From Phlegmacium glaucopus (lineage: Eukaryota; Basidiomycota; Agaricomycetes; Agaricales; Cortinariaceae): 64,000 nucleotides of DNA. The stretch lies in the NCBI GenBank assembly GCA_015039465.1, contig MU130382.1, forward strand, positions 911,824-975,823, in the 5' to 3' direction. Below, piece after piece: positions 45,816 to 56,589 of this stretch. How positions within the stretch are numbered: the stretch's first letter is position 1; each line of letters opens with the position of its first letter. Made by a program: the position numbers and the translations under genes. A model generated the notes under the pieces. The model saw only the letters and a program-made list of their open reading frames with translations, did no database searches and had not been told where the DNA came from.

Positions 45816-48607
45816 CTATTTATCCTTCCGAGTTTCCTCCTTACTAACAGCAACAGCAATATCCACATCCGAGCCAAGCACTTGCCCATACTCATTCACC
45901 CGCTTTGGGTCAATACGATATATCCACCGCTGTATCCAATTCCTTTAGTGATTGATTACTTTATGATTACCGAAAAATCAACCCACCTGATACAGGAAGA
46001 TGAGAAAGACTAGATCGTCCCTGATATCCATCGTTAATCATGATCACCATGTGCCAGAGAGCTCACATACCGGAAACAAGCCAAACGATGCAAAAACGGC
46101 ATCTTGATACAAAACCTGCCGGGCGTGCGGATCATGGTTGGTTGTGTTATAAATGGAACATCAAGAAAAAGTCTTACGCAAAGAAATCGTCGACCACCGT
46201 CGATAAGGTCTTGTATATCATAGCCTTCATTGGCATATGTGCAACACTCTGTGAATCAAATAAATTCTCATAACTGGAGTGTGATAATGATTGCTGGTTA
46301 CCTTGAGTTTGTAGTTGATAATCAACTGAGGGACTAATTGCGCCTAGAAAAAAATGGTCAGTTGAGCATGCTTGCCATTGTGATACCTATGTGCTCACGA
46401 AGCCAAACATATACACAAAGGAGGTGAGTGTCGATATTATAAAGCTATACCATCCTTTATGTGATTCGTATATTAACGAATATATTGTGTATGCCGCAAG
46501 CAGCGGTATCGCCACATAGGAAACATAGCGGAACGCCAGCTTGTCGTACCTGCGAATGTACGTAAGCAGTGACAATGAGAATCAAGGAATTCGAGACGAC
46601 ATACTCTTGTGTTTTCTTCTCGTCTTCGCTCAAGACATGCTTATCTAAACATAGTGGCGTCGGCCTTTGATCATTCTGAGACGTAATAAAAAACTACCAT
46701 ACCTTTGATGTCAAGCTTGTAAGGCAATAAAGACCCCGTTGGTGAGGGTATCAAGCTAATATCAACCGCTTTCGTGATCTTTTTGACGGTAAATAAGAGA
46801 ATATAAGATTGATGGAAACGATTACCTTCCAAGCCTCGATGACAACACCCACTCCTGACCCCATCAGGATCATCCAGCTCGTATTTTCGTTGTTGTCAAT
46901 GAGATAGAGTAGAATGATAATTTGAACAAAGACATTAGTGATAATCTAATTCCTTGTCAGTTCGTGGATTTAGGTAAAGTTCCTTTTATAAGATATACCG
47001 TGCTATCAAAAAACATATTAGCTGAAGTCAATTGGATAAAAAATTTAAATTCCTACCGAACAGAAACTCCAACCATCTCTTTCTTTTGGCGCCAATGAGA
47101 TACATCGGATTTGAATGCCAGCATTTCGAAACTGTGATATTTTAATTAACCACGACGTGATCAAAATTTAATCCAGAAAATACTCACACTACGTGCAATA
47201 TGCTAACCAATCCAGTCAACCCCAAGAACCATGGGTTAGTCTCGATTAACATGCGCTTAACCTCATCGAGTTCATTGCTGGCGCCTCCCCCTTGTGACTT
47301 TGCAGCCTCATTGAAACCGTGAGTCATCGACGCAAACACTTGGAATTTGAAAAAAGACATAGGTTGGAACGTGATCTGAAGTGGTAGGGTAGGCGTCGTT
47401 TCATTGATTTGAATGTACTGCGATCGGAGGTGCCAGAACTGGTTAGGGAAGACAATGGGTTTGTAGAAACCTTTAGTGCCAGTATCGTCACGTTTGTCCA
47501 GAACAAGATGGACATCTGCGACGAATTATCAGAGACAATCAGAGGACAAAATGTTTTGAACCTACGTTCTAAGATCGGTGGCGGTAAAGTCGAGTATGCG
47601 AGGACCGACGCTTCAGAAATCAATGCCAAGGTCACATTCTGTCGAGGTATTAATCAACAACTTCTAACAGTACTGTTGAAAAAGGAAATACCGGATGCCA
47701 ATGTGGAGCAATAATATCAGGCTAAAATGATGTCGAGTAGACTGTTGAAAAAGGGAATTTCGGTTTGACATACCTCTTCGACTTCCTGCTCGGCCTCTTC
47801 GTTTTTGTTGAGTAAGTTCTTCTCCTTGCGAGCTTTAAGCCTCGGAAGATAAGGCGTCAAAACTGCATGGAAGGTCAAGGGGATTGCATGGAAGTAGAAA
47901 AGCAAAAAACATACGCTTGCGAACGTGGTGTTGAAAGTCAGGATCGTAGGCAGGATTTTGCGGGTCAGGACTTGTGCCATTGCTAGTGAGAAATATATCT
48001 GCCCACAAAGAACCGTTCCTCAGTACAAACTGTGTAGCGAGTATCAATACCAATCTGTCTTTTGAAGCAAGCAATGAACGAACGCACATCGGGAAAATTA
48101 ATGTCAAAGTTAATAACTCGAGTGTCGGTATAGTCGCCATAAGTGATGTTCTTCCATACAAATTGTGGAAGTCCTTCATCCCTGTTCTCTCGGTCTGTTG
48201 AAGTCCATTTTGTGTCTTCGTTTGGTGAGGTTGAGAGATACACATGCATGTCCAGCACCGATCCGAGAGGCCATGCCGGTACTGCTTGCGTCGGTGGCGA
48301 TAGCCATGGATCAATAGCGTTTTCTTTCAACGGCTGTACCTCAGTCTTGGTACCACCAAAGTATTTTCCAACTGCGAATCAAAGGAACTAGATGATATGG
48401 GCCACACATTACGAGTTGGAAATTTTAGCATACCGACAAGGGTGACTAAGTATGCAAGTAATATTTGCTACAGTCGTAGGTGCAAAGTCAGTTCACGATC
48501 ATGATGCTGAAGGGATACATGCGCACCTGAGCAACCTTGGCAAACTTTTGGAAAGTGCTTTCTTCTTCTACTTCCCGGGCTGGTGCAGCCTGGGCAGGCG
48601 TCGGCAT
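45816..48607 (-). CDS. CLPTM1: CLPTM1-family multipass membrane protein
   Basis: ER/Golgi polytopic protein of the CLPTM1 family (mammalian members affect GABA-A receptor trafficking and lipid scrambling). It starts MPTPAQAAPAREVEEEST at 48607 and ends RKDK at 45816, with many exons. An N-terminal membrane segment (ILLAYLVTLVG) is followed by a large lumenal domain (WLSPPTQAVPAWPLGSVLDM, DPQNPAYDPDFQHHVRK, PLQITFQPMSFFKFQVF). The C-terminal half has several helices with family signatures: TNPWFLGLTGLVSILHVV, SWMILMGSGVGVVIEAWKIT, YDKLAFRYVSYVAIPLLAAY, GWYSFIISTLTSFVYMFGF, VPQLIINYKLKSVAHMPMKA, FLIFLYQRWIYRIDPKRVNE and YGQVLG. Internal exon ends were read by homology and are not listed. Confidence 0.9.
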
Positions 48608-49244
48608 TAAAGTAGAAAGAGAGGAGACAGCGAAGTCACGTCGTCACGTTCAGTAATGCGTCACAAACTTGCTCTTATCTCCAAGCACAAAGAAATTTAA
48701 AGGGATACGGTACACTAATCGTGAGTATGGTGTGGTTAATCGACAAGAAAACTTATTATAAAGCAGTGGTAGGGTAGTCTTGATATCGAGTCGAATCTCT
48801 ATCCTACGTAAGTACCACTGAACTTAAAAAGCAGTGAAGTGATGTGTTGGCTCCGGCTTGTCTGCCGGCTTGACAGGGCAGAAAGTCCTTGGCTCTCTGG
48901 CTAATGCCGGTGCTTTTGGACAATCGGGTAATTTTCCGAAGTTCGCCAATATTATCCACATCACTTATTCTTGTTGTGGCTTGGGCTGGACTGATTTGAC
49001 ATCAGGTATATAGTTAGGGAAACAGAAGTAGAAGTTCTGTACCGACAGGCTGTCCTCATTTTTTGTCAACTGACCGAGAATTTCGACTTCCGACGAGGTA
49101 AGCCGGGCCGCCGGCTCAGGCCCGGCTTGGCTCGGCCTAGCTCGGCTTGCAGGCTACACCGTTGCATGAATATCAATGAATAGTATTCACATCAAATATC
49201 ATTGCCATCAACTGGAGAAGACACTATACATTCAAAAGATGCGT
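48608..49244. other. Intergenic region with GC-rich low-complexity patches
   Basis: Two GGC-rich patches (about 48850-48920 and 49100-49155) repeat words such as GCCGGCTTG and GGCTCGGC within otherwise AT-rich DNA. They may be ends of a degraded element, but I could not pair them as terminal repeats. No gene seen. Confidence 0.4.
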
Positions 49245-49574
49245 CTAAAATGAACCTACGAAAGAGGAACTGCCAACTGCCTTACGTATGCCAGTGCCAC
49301 TCTTAGCAGCGTTTGCAGCAGCGGGCCTCAGCCCCCGAAGGGATATTGTATCGACCTGCTCCGAACTACTCGGGTATTGAGCCAATTCCAGGATAGTTGC
49401 GTAAACAACATTCAAATCGTCTGGGATCTGGAAGTCGGCCAGAGAGGATGCCTGAGCTTGAAAAGCGGCCGCGAGTTTGGCTTTTTTTGGCACTTTTGCC
49501 AGTGTCTGAGTGAGGCTCGCGCTCCATAAATAGAGTGACTGATTACAGCCAGTCACAATCACTACCAAGTTCAT
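49245..49574 (-). CDS. Hypothetical 109-aa protein
   Basis: Single open frame starting MNLVVIVTGCNQSLYLWSAS. The N-terminal part looks like a short beta segment, then comes a basic stretch VPKKAKLAAAFQAQASS, a small helical region (NVVYATILELAQYP) and an Ala/Gly/Ser-rich end. No recognised family, no clear neighbouring exon and no signal peptide. Composition is compatible with real coding sequence, but it may be a fragment. Confidence 0.35.
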   Translation of the reverse strand: MNLVVIVTGCNQSLYLWSASLTQTLAKVPKKAKLAAAFQAQASSLADFQIPDDLNVVYATILELAQYPSSSEQVDTISLRGLRPAAANAAKSGTGIRKAVGSSSFVGSF

Positions 49575-50180
49575 AGTTGTCTTGCAGTTCGGGCGTTTGG
49601 CTTGTCCTGGCGCTTATTACCCAAAATGGATTCTTCTTTCTTGATATTCTCATGCCAAAGTTGGTAAGTAAGGCCGCTGTGGGGTCCGGGTGATCCTGCA
49701 TCAACAATCTGATGTGAGTTCACCTATGATGGTTAAAAGGGGATAGATAACATTCATTGTCCCAGAACCACAAAGAAATAAGAAAGTACAATGTTGAGAC
49801 CAGGCCTCGTTAGAGACAGTGGCTGCGAAGCTTTTGGTGAGACGGAGCGTCTCTGGATTCTGGAATCTGGAAATCTGGAATGATCTTGATTCTTGAATGA
49901 TGAGCCACGTGAGATGAAACCCTTTGCCCCACAGATCACGTGCCGATAGGTATAACCCTTTGCCCAAGTTGCTTTATTTCAGCTTGCCTTTTTCTTGCTT
50001 TTCGACCCCATCATTTCCAATCACTTATCTTCCCCCCACCCATGTGAGCCCCGTTCATTCCATCCCCTGACATCCAGCTCACCTTACTTCCCCAGTACCC
50101 CCCCTATTTCATTTATCATTCCAATGTATGTATTCGACGCGTCTTTACGCGTTGTTGAATCCTTGTTGACTCTCGCGTAG
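49575..50180. other. Upstream region and probable 5' UTR intron of 14-3-3
   Basis: The 14-3-3 start codon follows directly on an acceptor (GCGTAG|ATG). A donor-like GTATGT at 50125 would give a 56-nt leader intron. The preceding 150 bp on the plus strand is C/T-rich (CCCCCACCC, CTTCCCC), as in many strong fungal promoters. Confidence 0.5.
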
Positions 50181-51121
50181 ATGCCTGAATCTCGCGAAGA
50201 CTCTGTCTACCTCGCCAAGCTCGCTGAGCAAGCTGAGCGCTATGAAGGCATGCTTTCTTACCCGCTCTCTTTTTTTTCTTCCGGTCAATTGATGTTTTCC
50301 TTTTTTCAGAAATGGTCGAAAACATGAAGCGTGTGGCGTCGTCTGATCAGGAGCTCACCGTTGAGGAGCGAAATCTTCTTTCTGTTGCTTACAAAAATGT
50401 TATTGGCGCTCGTCGTGCTTCGTGGAGAATTGTCTCATCAATTGAGCAAAAAGAAGAATCCAAGGGGAATGAGGCTCAGGTTTCCATGATCAAAGGCTAC
50501 CGGGAGAAAATCGAGAGCGAACTGGCCAAGATCTGTGAGGACATTCTTGATGTCCTCGACAAACACCTCATCCCATCTGCGGCCTCGGGAGAGTCTAAAG
50601 TCTTCTACCACAAGATGTATGTGATTATTCGATAAGCGTGAACTTTTGATTGATCAACCTCAATTCAGGATGGGCGATTATCATCGATACCTCGCTGAAT
50701 TCGCCCTTGGCGATAAGCGCAAGGATAGCGCTGATAAGTCCTTGGATGCGTACAAGGCCGCTTCTGACGTTGCTGTGACCGAACTTCCCCCAACACATCC
50801 CATTCGTCTCGGTCTTGCTCTTAACTTCTCTGTCTTCTATTATGAAATTCTCAACAGTCCCGATCGTGCATGCCATCTTGCCAAGCAGGCATTCGATGAC
50901 GCTATTGCTGAACTTGACACTCTGTCAGAAGAGAGCTACAAGGACTCGACTTTGATCATGCAACTACTCCGTGATAACCTGACATTATGGACTTCTGATA
51001 TGCAAGACTCTTGTTAGTAACCCATATTTTCACGTATTCCAGTATAAAGCTCATCATTTACCCAGCGGACAAACCCTCAGATGCCAAGGATGAGGCTGAA
51101 GCACCACCTGCCGACGAGTAA
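50181..51121 (+). CDS. 14-3-3 protein
   Basis: Dimeric phosphoserine/phosphothreonine-binding adaptor of signalling and cell-cycle control. Exons 50181-50247, 50310-50616, 50669-51012 and 51066-51121 give 257 aa, the usual length. Signatures: [40 protein letters not shown] (14-3-3 signature region), [53 protein letters not shown] and [20 protein letters not shown], with an acidic tail. The first intron has a GC donor (GAAG|GC at 50248), forced by the EEMVENM frame. Confidence 0.97.
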
Positions 51122-51419
51122 ATCTAGTCTAGCTGGTTCTGGTTTCCATGTCCTGATTTTCGTATCCGCCTCTAATACATCATTCTCGGTGTTATTGCAC
51201 CGTATAACCATCCTCCACCACCATACCTCCGTTGACCTTGACTGTTATATTCATGCGTATTATCAGGATGTCTCCTTCGTCATTTTTATCAGTAGTTCAT
51301 TGTCAATCAATCTCATTTTTCCAATTCTGAAACCAACGGGTGATACTAAGCGTCCACTTTATACATAGTAATTCCACTTTATACAGTAATTCTGAATGTG
51401 GATCATGCTTTGAACCTTC

Positions 51420-54400
51420 ATGCCAATAACCATCACTGGACTTCTAGGGATATGGTCTCTACTCGCAGTGCTCCTCTTCTATCAAGCCAGTTCAAATATC
51501 GTTCAAAATTTATCACCACAAGGATGTCGAATGTCATGGATGTCGGCTTCATATTTACTTCAGGCTGAGTTTGACACCACCTGGAGTCCACTGGCAGCTC
51601 GATATTCATTATGGTTGTACCGTGAGGTTGGTTGGGACCCCGTCCAGGTTCGTCTTTTTGCGAATGTCTTAGGGTTTGGGTTATCATAAAGGGGGTATAC
51701 GTGTAGCAATCAGGCCAACGAAAAGATAGCTTGCCTGTTCTTTTCATTCCAGGGAATGCTGGATCGTCCCACCAAGTTCGTTCAATCGCGTCTTCCGCGA
51801 CTAGACAGTACTACTCGTCACCTTACATTGTATCGCCAGCTTTTGAGAGAAGCCAGCTGAAACCACTCGATTTTTTTGCAGGTATGAATTTGGCTGCGCC
51901 CTGGTTCTGTGGCGGGACTAACTTTCTATTTGTAGTCGAGTTCAATGAAGACCTCTCTGCCTTTCATGGGTCAACGCTGGAATCAGAAATTGTATATACT
52001 TCAAGTGCAATTTCATATATTCTTTCATTATATCCATCAAATACCAAGATCATAGTCATAGGCCATTCAATGGGGGGTATTGTGGCGACCTCCCTCCTCC
52101 CTTTGGGCAACATATCAGCTATCATCACCATGTCCACACCGCACACCCTTCCTCCAGCCCGATTCGACTCTAGAATTGACACACTCTATGACAAGCTACA
52201 GCTTACCCTTTACCAGGACCCCACCCCAATCGTTTCAATATGCGGTGGAGCAACAGACATGTTGATCCCGTCCGAATCTTGTATTCTACCACAGACTTCC
52301 AACAATAGTATTTTTCGGAGGACAGTCTTTACCTCCGCCCTTGAAGGCGCATGGACAGGTGTTGGTCATCGTGAGATGGTCTGGTGCCATCAGATTCGTT
52401 GGAGGGTCGCAAGAGCTGCGCTTGAACTTGGAGGAGCCGGTACTTTGCCTTCAAGAGCAACCCTGTTGGATAAATGGCTCAGAGACGGACAATCTCTGCC
52501 ACCAAATGCTTTAAAAACAGAAGAAAATTACACGCTGAATATTTCGGACGTTACCTTGGTGGAGACTCTTGCACCAGGAAAGAACCTCCTGTTAAGGAGT
52601 CCACATATTTCGAAGACCTACCTTCTTCCTGTTAAGCGAGATTCAACATCCTCTGCTTCACAGAAATTTACAGTCTTGGTTTCTCGGGGGTCAGTATCTA
52701 GCGTGGCTCCCCAAAATCCACTCCTGCTCCGAGTTTCTATCCTCAACTGCACAACTTCCTCTGTTTCGCTGCATTCTGCTCTACAATGCATAACTTTGAA
52801 ACCTCATACACTGAAACTTATACCCAGTCCCTCTTCTGGGAAGGTCTTTCCGGCCCCAGATGAAGGCTCTGATGAATCCGAGGGAACGGTGTTATATGAG
52901 AGCCACGTTCCTTATATTGAAACTGAAGGACAATGGATAGGCGTTAAAGTGGATGGTGCCGATGGACAAGGGTGGATAACCGCAGGCTTGAACGTCGATA
53001 GGCCAGTTCTTTCGGCAGTAAGCACTTTATGTATGTGATTCTTTTTAATTTATAAGAAAAGTCGCAAAAACTGATATTCGCATCTAGCTCTGCTGATGGG
53101 CAAGCGCGTCACAATCAATGGGCCTATGAATGAAAGCTTGAGCACTTCGTTCACGTTTCCAAACCTGCTATCCAATGCTCTTGTAGTATATCGTGTAACC
53201 CTTTCGCCATATTTGATGCCTTCATGCTCAGGTTTGTCGAAGGTATTATCAAGCCAAGCATGCTACTCACCTTTTTACAACAGATGCACTCATGCCACCC
53301 TTGCTTATGCATACATCCCATGCAACGGAAACACATTATTTCCCTTTGGCGAACCTTCCAAATCGTCGAATCCTTCTGCACACCCACTTAGACGCGCCTT
53401 TCATTCAGAAAATGAATCACGTTCCTTCGCTAAATTTCACCATATACTCTTCAGGTGAATCAGGATGCAGCGAGGAGTTTTCCGCCTTCGACATATCTTT
53501 TGATTGGTATGCGACATTGGGACGGTGGGCGTCTAGATATTTGCATACACTTATCAGTTGGGCTGCAGGGATTGTGTCAATAGTTGTTTTCCTTGCGTGG
53601 AGACAGGAAGAACAGGGTGGTGCGCCTTGAAGAGATTTTGGTTGATCAGGAATGCACTAATCGAGACAATATAGTACCCATGCCAAGTGTACAAGCATCT
53701 CTGGCTTGTTATGGTCGTTTTTTATTCCGTTATATCCTTCCAGGATCGCTGGTATTCTCGGTCATCCCGCTTTCTGAGACGCTCTACCTGGGAAATAATG
53801 GGAACCTGCTTCTCGCACCAATTGCGCCCTTGGTTCTACTTATTGCAAGTGGTCTTGTCTGTGTCAGCTGGTGGATACTTGCTGGTCTCCTGTCAATGAT
53901 AGGACGAACAAGTAGTTTCCTCTTTGGAAGGTTAGTTTTTGTATGTCATGCGAATATACGCTATTTGCTAATATACGCTCAAGTCGAAGAGAGAACGTGA
54001 GCGTTCCCAGAAGCACAGTTATTTCCTTGATGACGATCTGCATCTTGATTTTCATCTTCGTCCCATGGCAAGTTGCTTATCTCGGCTGCTGGCTTCTCCA
54101 TCTCTATACATGTGCCTCCTCTCAGCGAGAACTCGCATCCCTCATCCAGCGGAGTCGGAACGTGGCTGTTCCACTTGTCCAATTCTCCGGTCAAAGGGAA
54201 AATGACGAAACCACAGACGGTAGAAGTAACTTGGAACGGCAGACTTCGGGTCTGCAGGAGTTGAAGAGAGACAATGTCAATCATAACTTACATCTTCTAT
54301 TACTCATGACTTGGTTGTTACCATTGACTGCCCCTGTGCTAGCAGTGTGGGTGCGGACGTTACTCACCGCAGGGCTAACGACGCCTTTCGATGGGGATCA

Positions 54401-54740
54401 TAATTTCCTTGCTGTCATGCCGTTCCTTGTCTTGACAGATTTTGCATCATGGACGCCCGGGCGACTATTTGAACGGCCAAGGTCAATTGCGCTTTATCTC
54501 TTCGTTTGCACTGATGCTGAGCTGTTTTTTTTTTTTTTTTTGGCTTCCAGGTTTGAAACACGCCTATCCCTGCGTTGGTTATTTGCCCTTATAGCAATCT
54601 CTGCCTTTGTTTTTGGTTCTCGAAGACCGTACCTAGTCCTTGATGTGGCAAGAGCCGTGCTTTGGGTCATCGTCGTTTGTAGGATTGGCTGTAGATATTT
54701 CGGTCGTTCGTTGTGGTTAAGTGCGATTCCCAAACGCTAG
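51420..54740 (+). CDS. BST1: GPI inositol-deacylase Bst1/PGAP1
   Basis: ER membrane lipase that removes the inositol acyl chain from GPI anchors, allowing export of GPI proteins. Exons 51420-51647, 51707-51881, 51936-53030, 53088-53231, 53284-53616, 53675-53930 and 53984-54740 give 995 aa. An N-terminal membrane helix (LLGIWSLLAVLLFY) leads to a lumenal alpha/beta-hydrolase domain: LPVLFIPGNAGSSHQVRSIA, VEFNEDLSAFHG, nucleophile elbow VIGHSMGGIVATSL (catalytic Ser), ITMSTPH and GVGHREMVWCHQIRWRVARA (catalytic His region). A beta-rich section follows, then several C-terminal membrane helices. A 69-nt in-frame segment (54482-54550) containing 17 T could be a further intron, giving 972 aa. Confidence 0.92.
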
Positions 54741-54837
54741 GCTCGTCCCCATCCGGTATTTCGATCACATATTACATAATGTGAACATGTGCGTGACACG
54801 CAACAAGTACTCTTGTCACCCTTTTGGCAGGCGAGAC

Positions 54838-55725
54838 CATTTCAGAGGTGATCACTTAGTTGAAAAATGGGCCTCAAGGTTGAAAGAAACCTCTAAAAAT
54901 GAATATATGTTTTCATCTTGTATTTTGATTCTGAGTAGAAAAGGGTATACAACATTTTTTTGAAAACTTTGGTCAGACTTCATTGTCTGTTAAGTTTAAA
55001 ACAAAGGGAGTCACGTTGGAGTAACACCGGATCAGACGGAACGGAACCGGAACAAGTAACGGAAAGGACTTTGGCCTCAGCATATGTGCTGTGCCGCCCA
55101 GCTCCTACAATGTCCTGATTTCGGAACCAGAAGAGAATGGAAAGTCGGAAGACCTCAGTGACTTAGAGGACAAACAAGAGGAGGAAACTAAGATGATATT
55201 CGAACTGCGGGAAAACATACAAGTTCGAGTACTTTAAATATAAAAGGAATTGCAACTGAAATATAGAATATAAATATAAGTGCTGTGTTCTGCTCCCGGA
55301 AAAGGTCCTGCATTCTTGGGTGAATAATCCATGGCTGGTGTGCTGACTGATAGTGGGAAAGTGATGACAAAGGAATAGTTGTTATGACGAAGGTGTGGTA
55401 ATGGGTTTGGAGTATCGTCGGAAGAGTCAGAATGATACGGAGAAGTCTTGGAGTCGGACATAGGAGGAGTAGAGGTTGGAGACAAGGGAAAGTACTGGAA
55501 TGGAGTATGGACTACCGGAAACAACTCCGACGGAGTCAGACCGGAGTAATGTATGATGGAATGTAACATTGTCATTGTCCATGCACAATCACCAAAGTTT
55601 TAAAAAAATATTGTATACTCCTTCCTACTCAGAATCAAAATACAAGACCAAAATGTATAATCAATTTTAGGGGTTTTTTTTGACCTCGAGGCCATTTTCC
55701 AACACAGTGACCACCTCTGAAATTG
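54838..55725. repeat. Fold-back repeat with ~135-bp arms, split by an LTR
   Basis: The left arm (54838-54972) and right arm (55592-55725) are reverse complements with scattered mismatches. Paired words include CATTTCAGAGGTG with CACCTCTGAAAT, TGATTCTGAGTAG with CTACTCAGAATCA, and AAACTTTGG with CCAAAGTTT. Removing the LTR (54988-55568) leaves arms separated by a loop of only about 35-40 bp. This is a foldback-type element or a palindrome of two inverted copies. Confidence 0.75.
54988..55568. mobile_element. Solo LTR, family B (copy B2)
   Basis: Begins TGTTAAGTTTAAAACAAAGG and ends ATGGAATGTAACA, flanked by the exact duplication TTGTC (54983-54987 and 55569-55573). It is inverted relative to copy B1 at 10518-11117. 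It carries a TATA-like TTTAAATATAAAAGG. There is no internal retroelement sequence, so it is a solo LTR. Confidence 0.88.
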
Positions 55726-56589
55726 TTACAACTTTGAATGTTCAGATAACTCTGACCGTAGACAGTCATATAAAGATGGATTTGTTGTTCAAAGTGAGCT
55801 CAGAAGAATACCAAGAGAGCATCTCAAGGAATTGTCTTAAGAGTTTGAGGAAGATCAAGGAGGAAAGTGGGTACAATTCTCCATCAGGAAAATAGCATCC
55901 CCACAGAATCAATACAAACAATAGAAACCACTAGGCAGGCTAGATGTACTAGAGCCAGAGGCGCAAAAAAATTCTAGTGCTTTCTAGTTCAGTATTCAGT
56001 TTTACTAGATCAATTGCGACAATGTGACATTAACACATGGCTTACAGTGATCCTCTCCCTTCCGATCAGCAACATTTCGACCTGCAAGATCTGTAATTCA
56101 ACTACATAACCACTCTCAGCACCGTACAATTTGCAATAAGTTCACATTTTTTATCATTGAGAAGAAACAAATCACATACTGTTAAATTTTAATGTACAAT
56201 CCAATGTAGTCTACAATTTACTAAAATATAATTTCATGTGAGTGATGATCTGCGAAATGGTTAACATAATATGCTTGAAAGGCATCGAGAGATTGTGTGT
56301 AATGAAAATTAATTGGGAGGAATTCCGAACCAAAGACTGGGAGTGTCAGGGGATAACCCTGAGGTACATACCATATTCACTGTTCATATTTTATTCTTAT
56401 TTCGACTTGCTTACATACTTGTTTGCTATTGTTTGGCTACCACCTTATTTTAAGTAGTAGTCAGTAATTACTGTCCTTATCTCATTATCAACTGGAACCC
56501 CCTACTTTGCTAGCTTATTGCTACTGTTACCTAGTCTTTATAGACTGTATACTCTCCCTAGAGTCCCATCTCCTCTCATATGTAGGTTG
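55726..56589. other. AT-rich sequence between the fold-back and the KDZ locus
   Basis: No supported gene. Short frames at 55680-55895 and 56242-56457 have no family resemblance; the first overlaps the fold-back arm. The 5' or 3' terminal repeat of the KDZ transposon may lie here, but I could not identify it. Confidence 0.35.

Noticed and set aside
47409..47714. 101-aa plus-strand frame
   Set aside because: It is antisense to a CLPTM1 exon whose minus-strand translation matches the family.
48845..49155. MITE bounded by GGC-rich ends
   Set aside because: The two GC-rich patches share words but do not pair as terminal inverted repeats, and no target duplication was found.
53030..53680. Apparent frameshifts in the Bst1 gene
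   Set aside because: Introns 53031-53087, 53232-53283 and 53617-53674 restore one frame, and exon lengths sum to a multiple of three.
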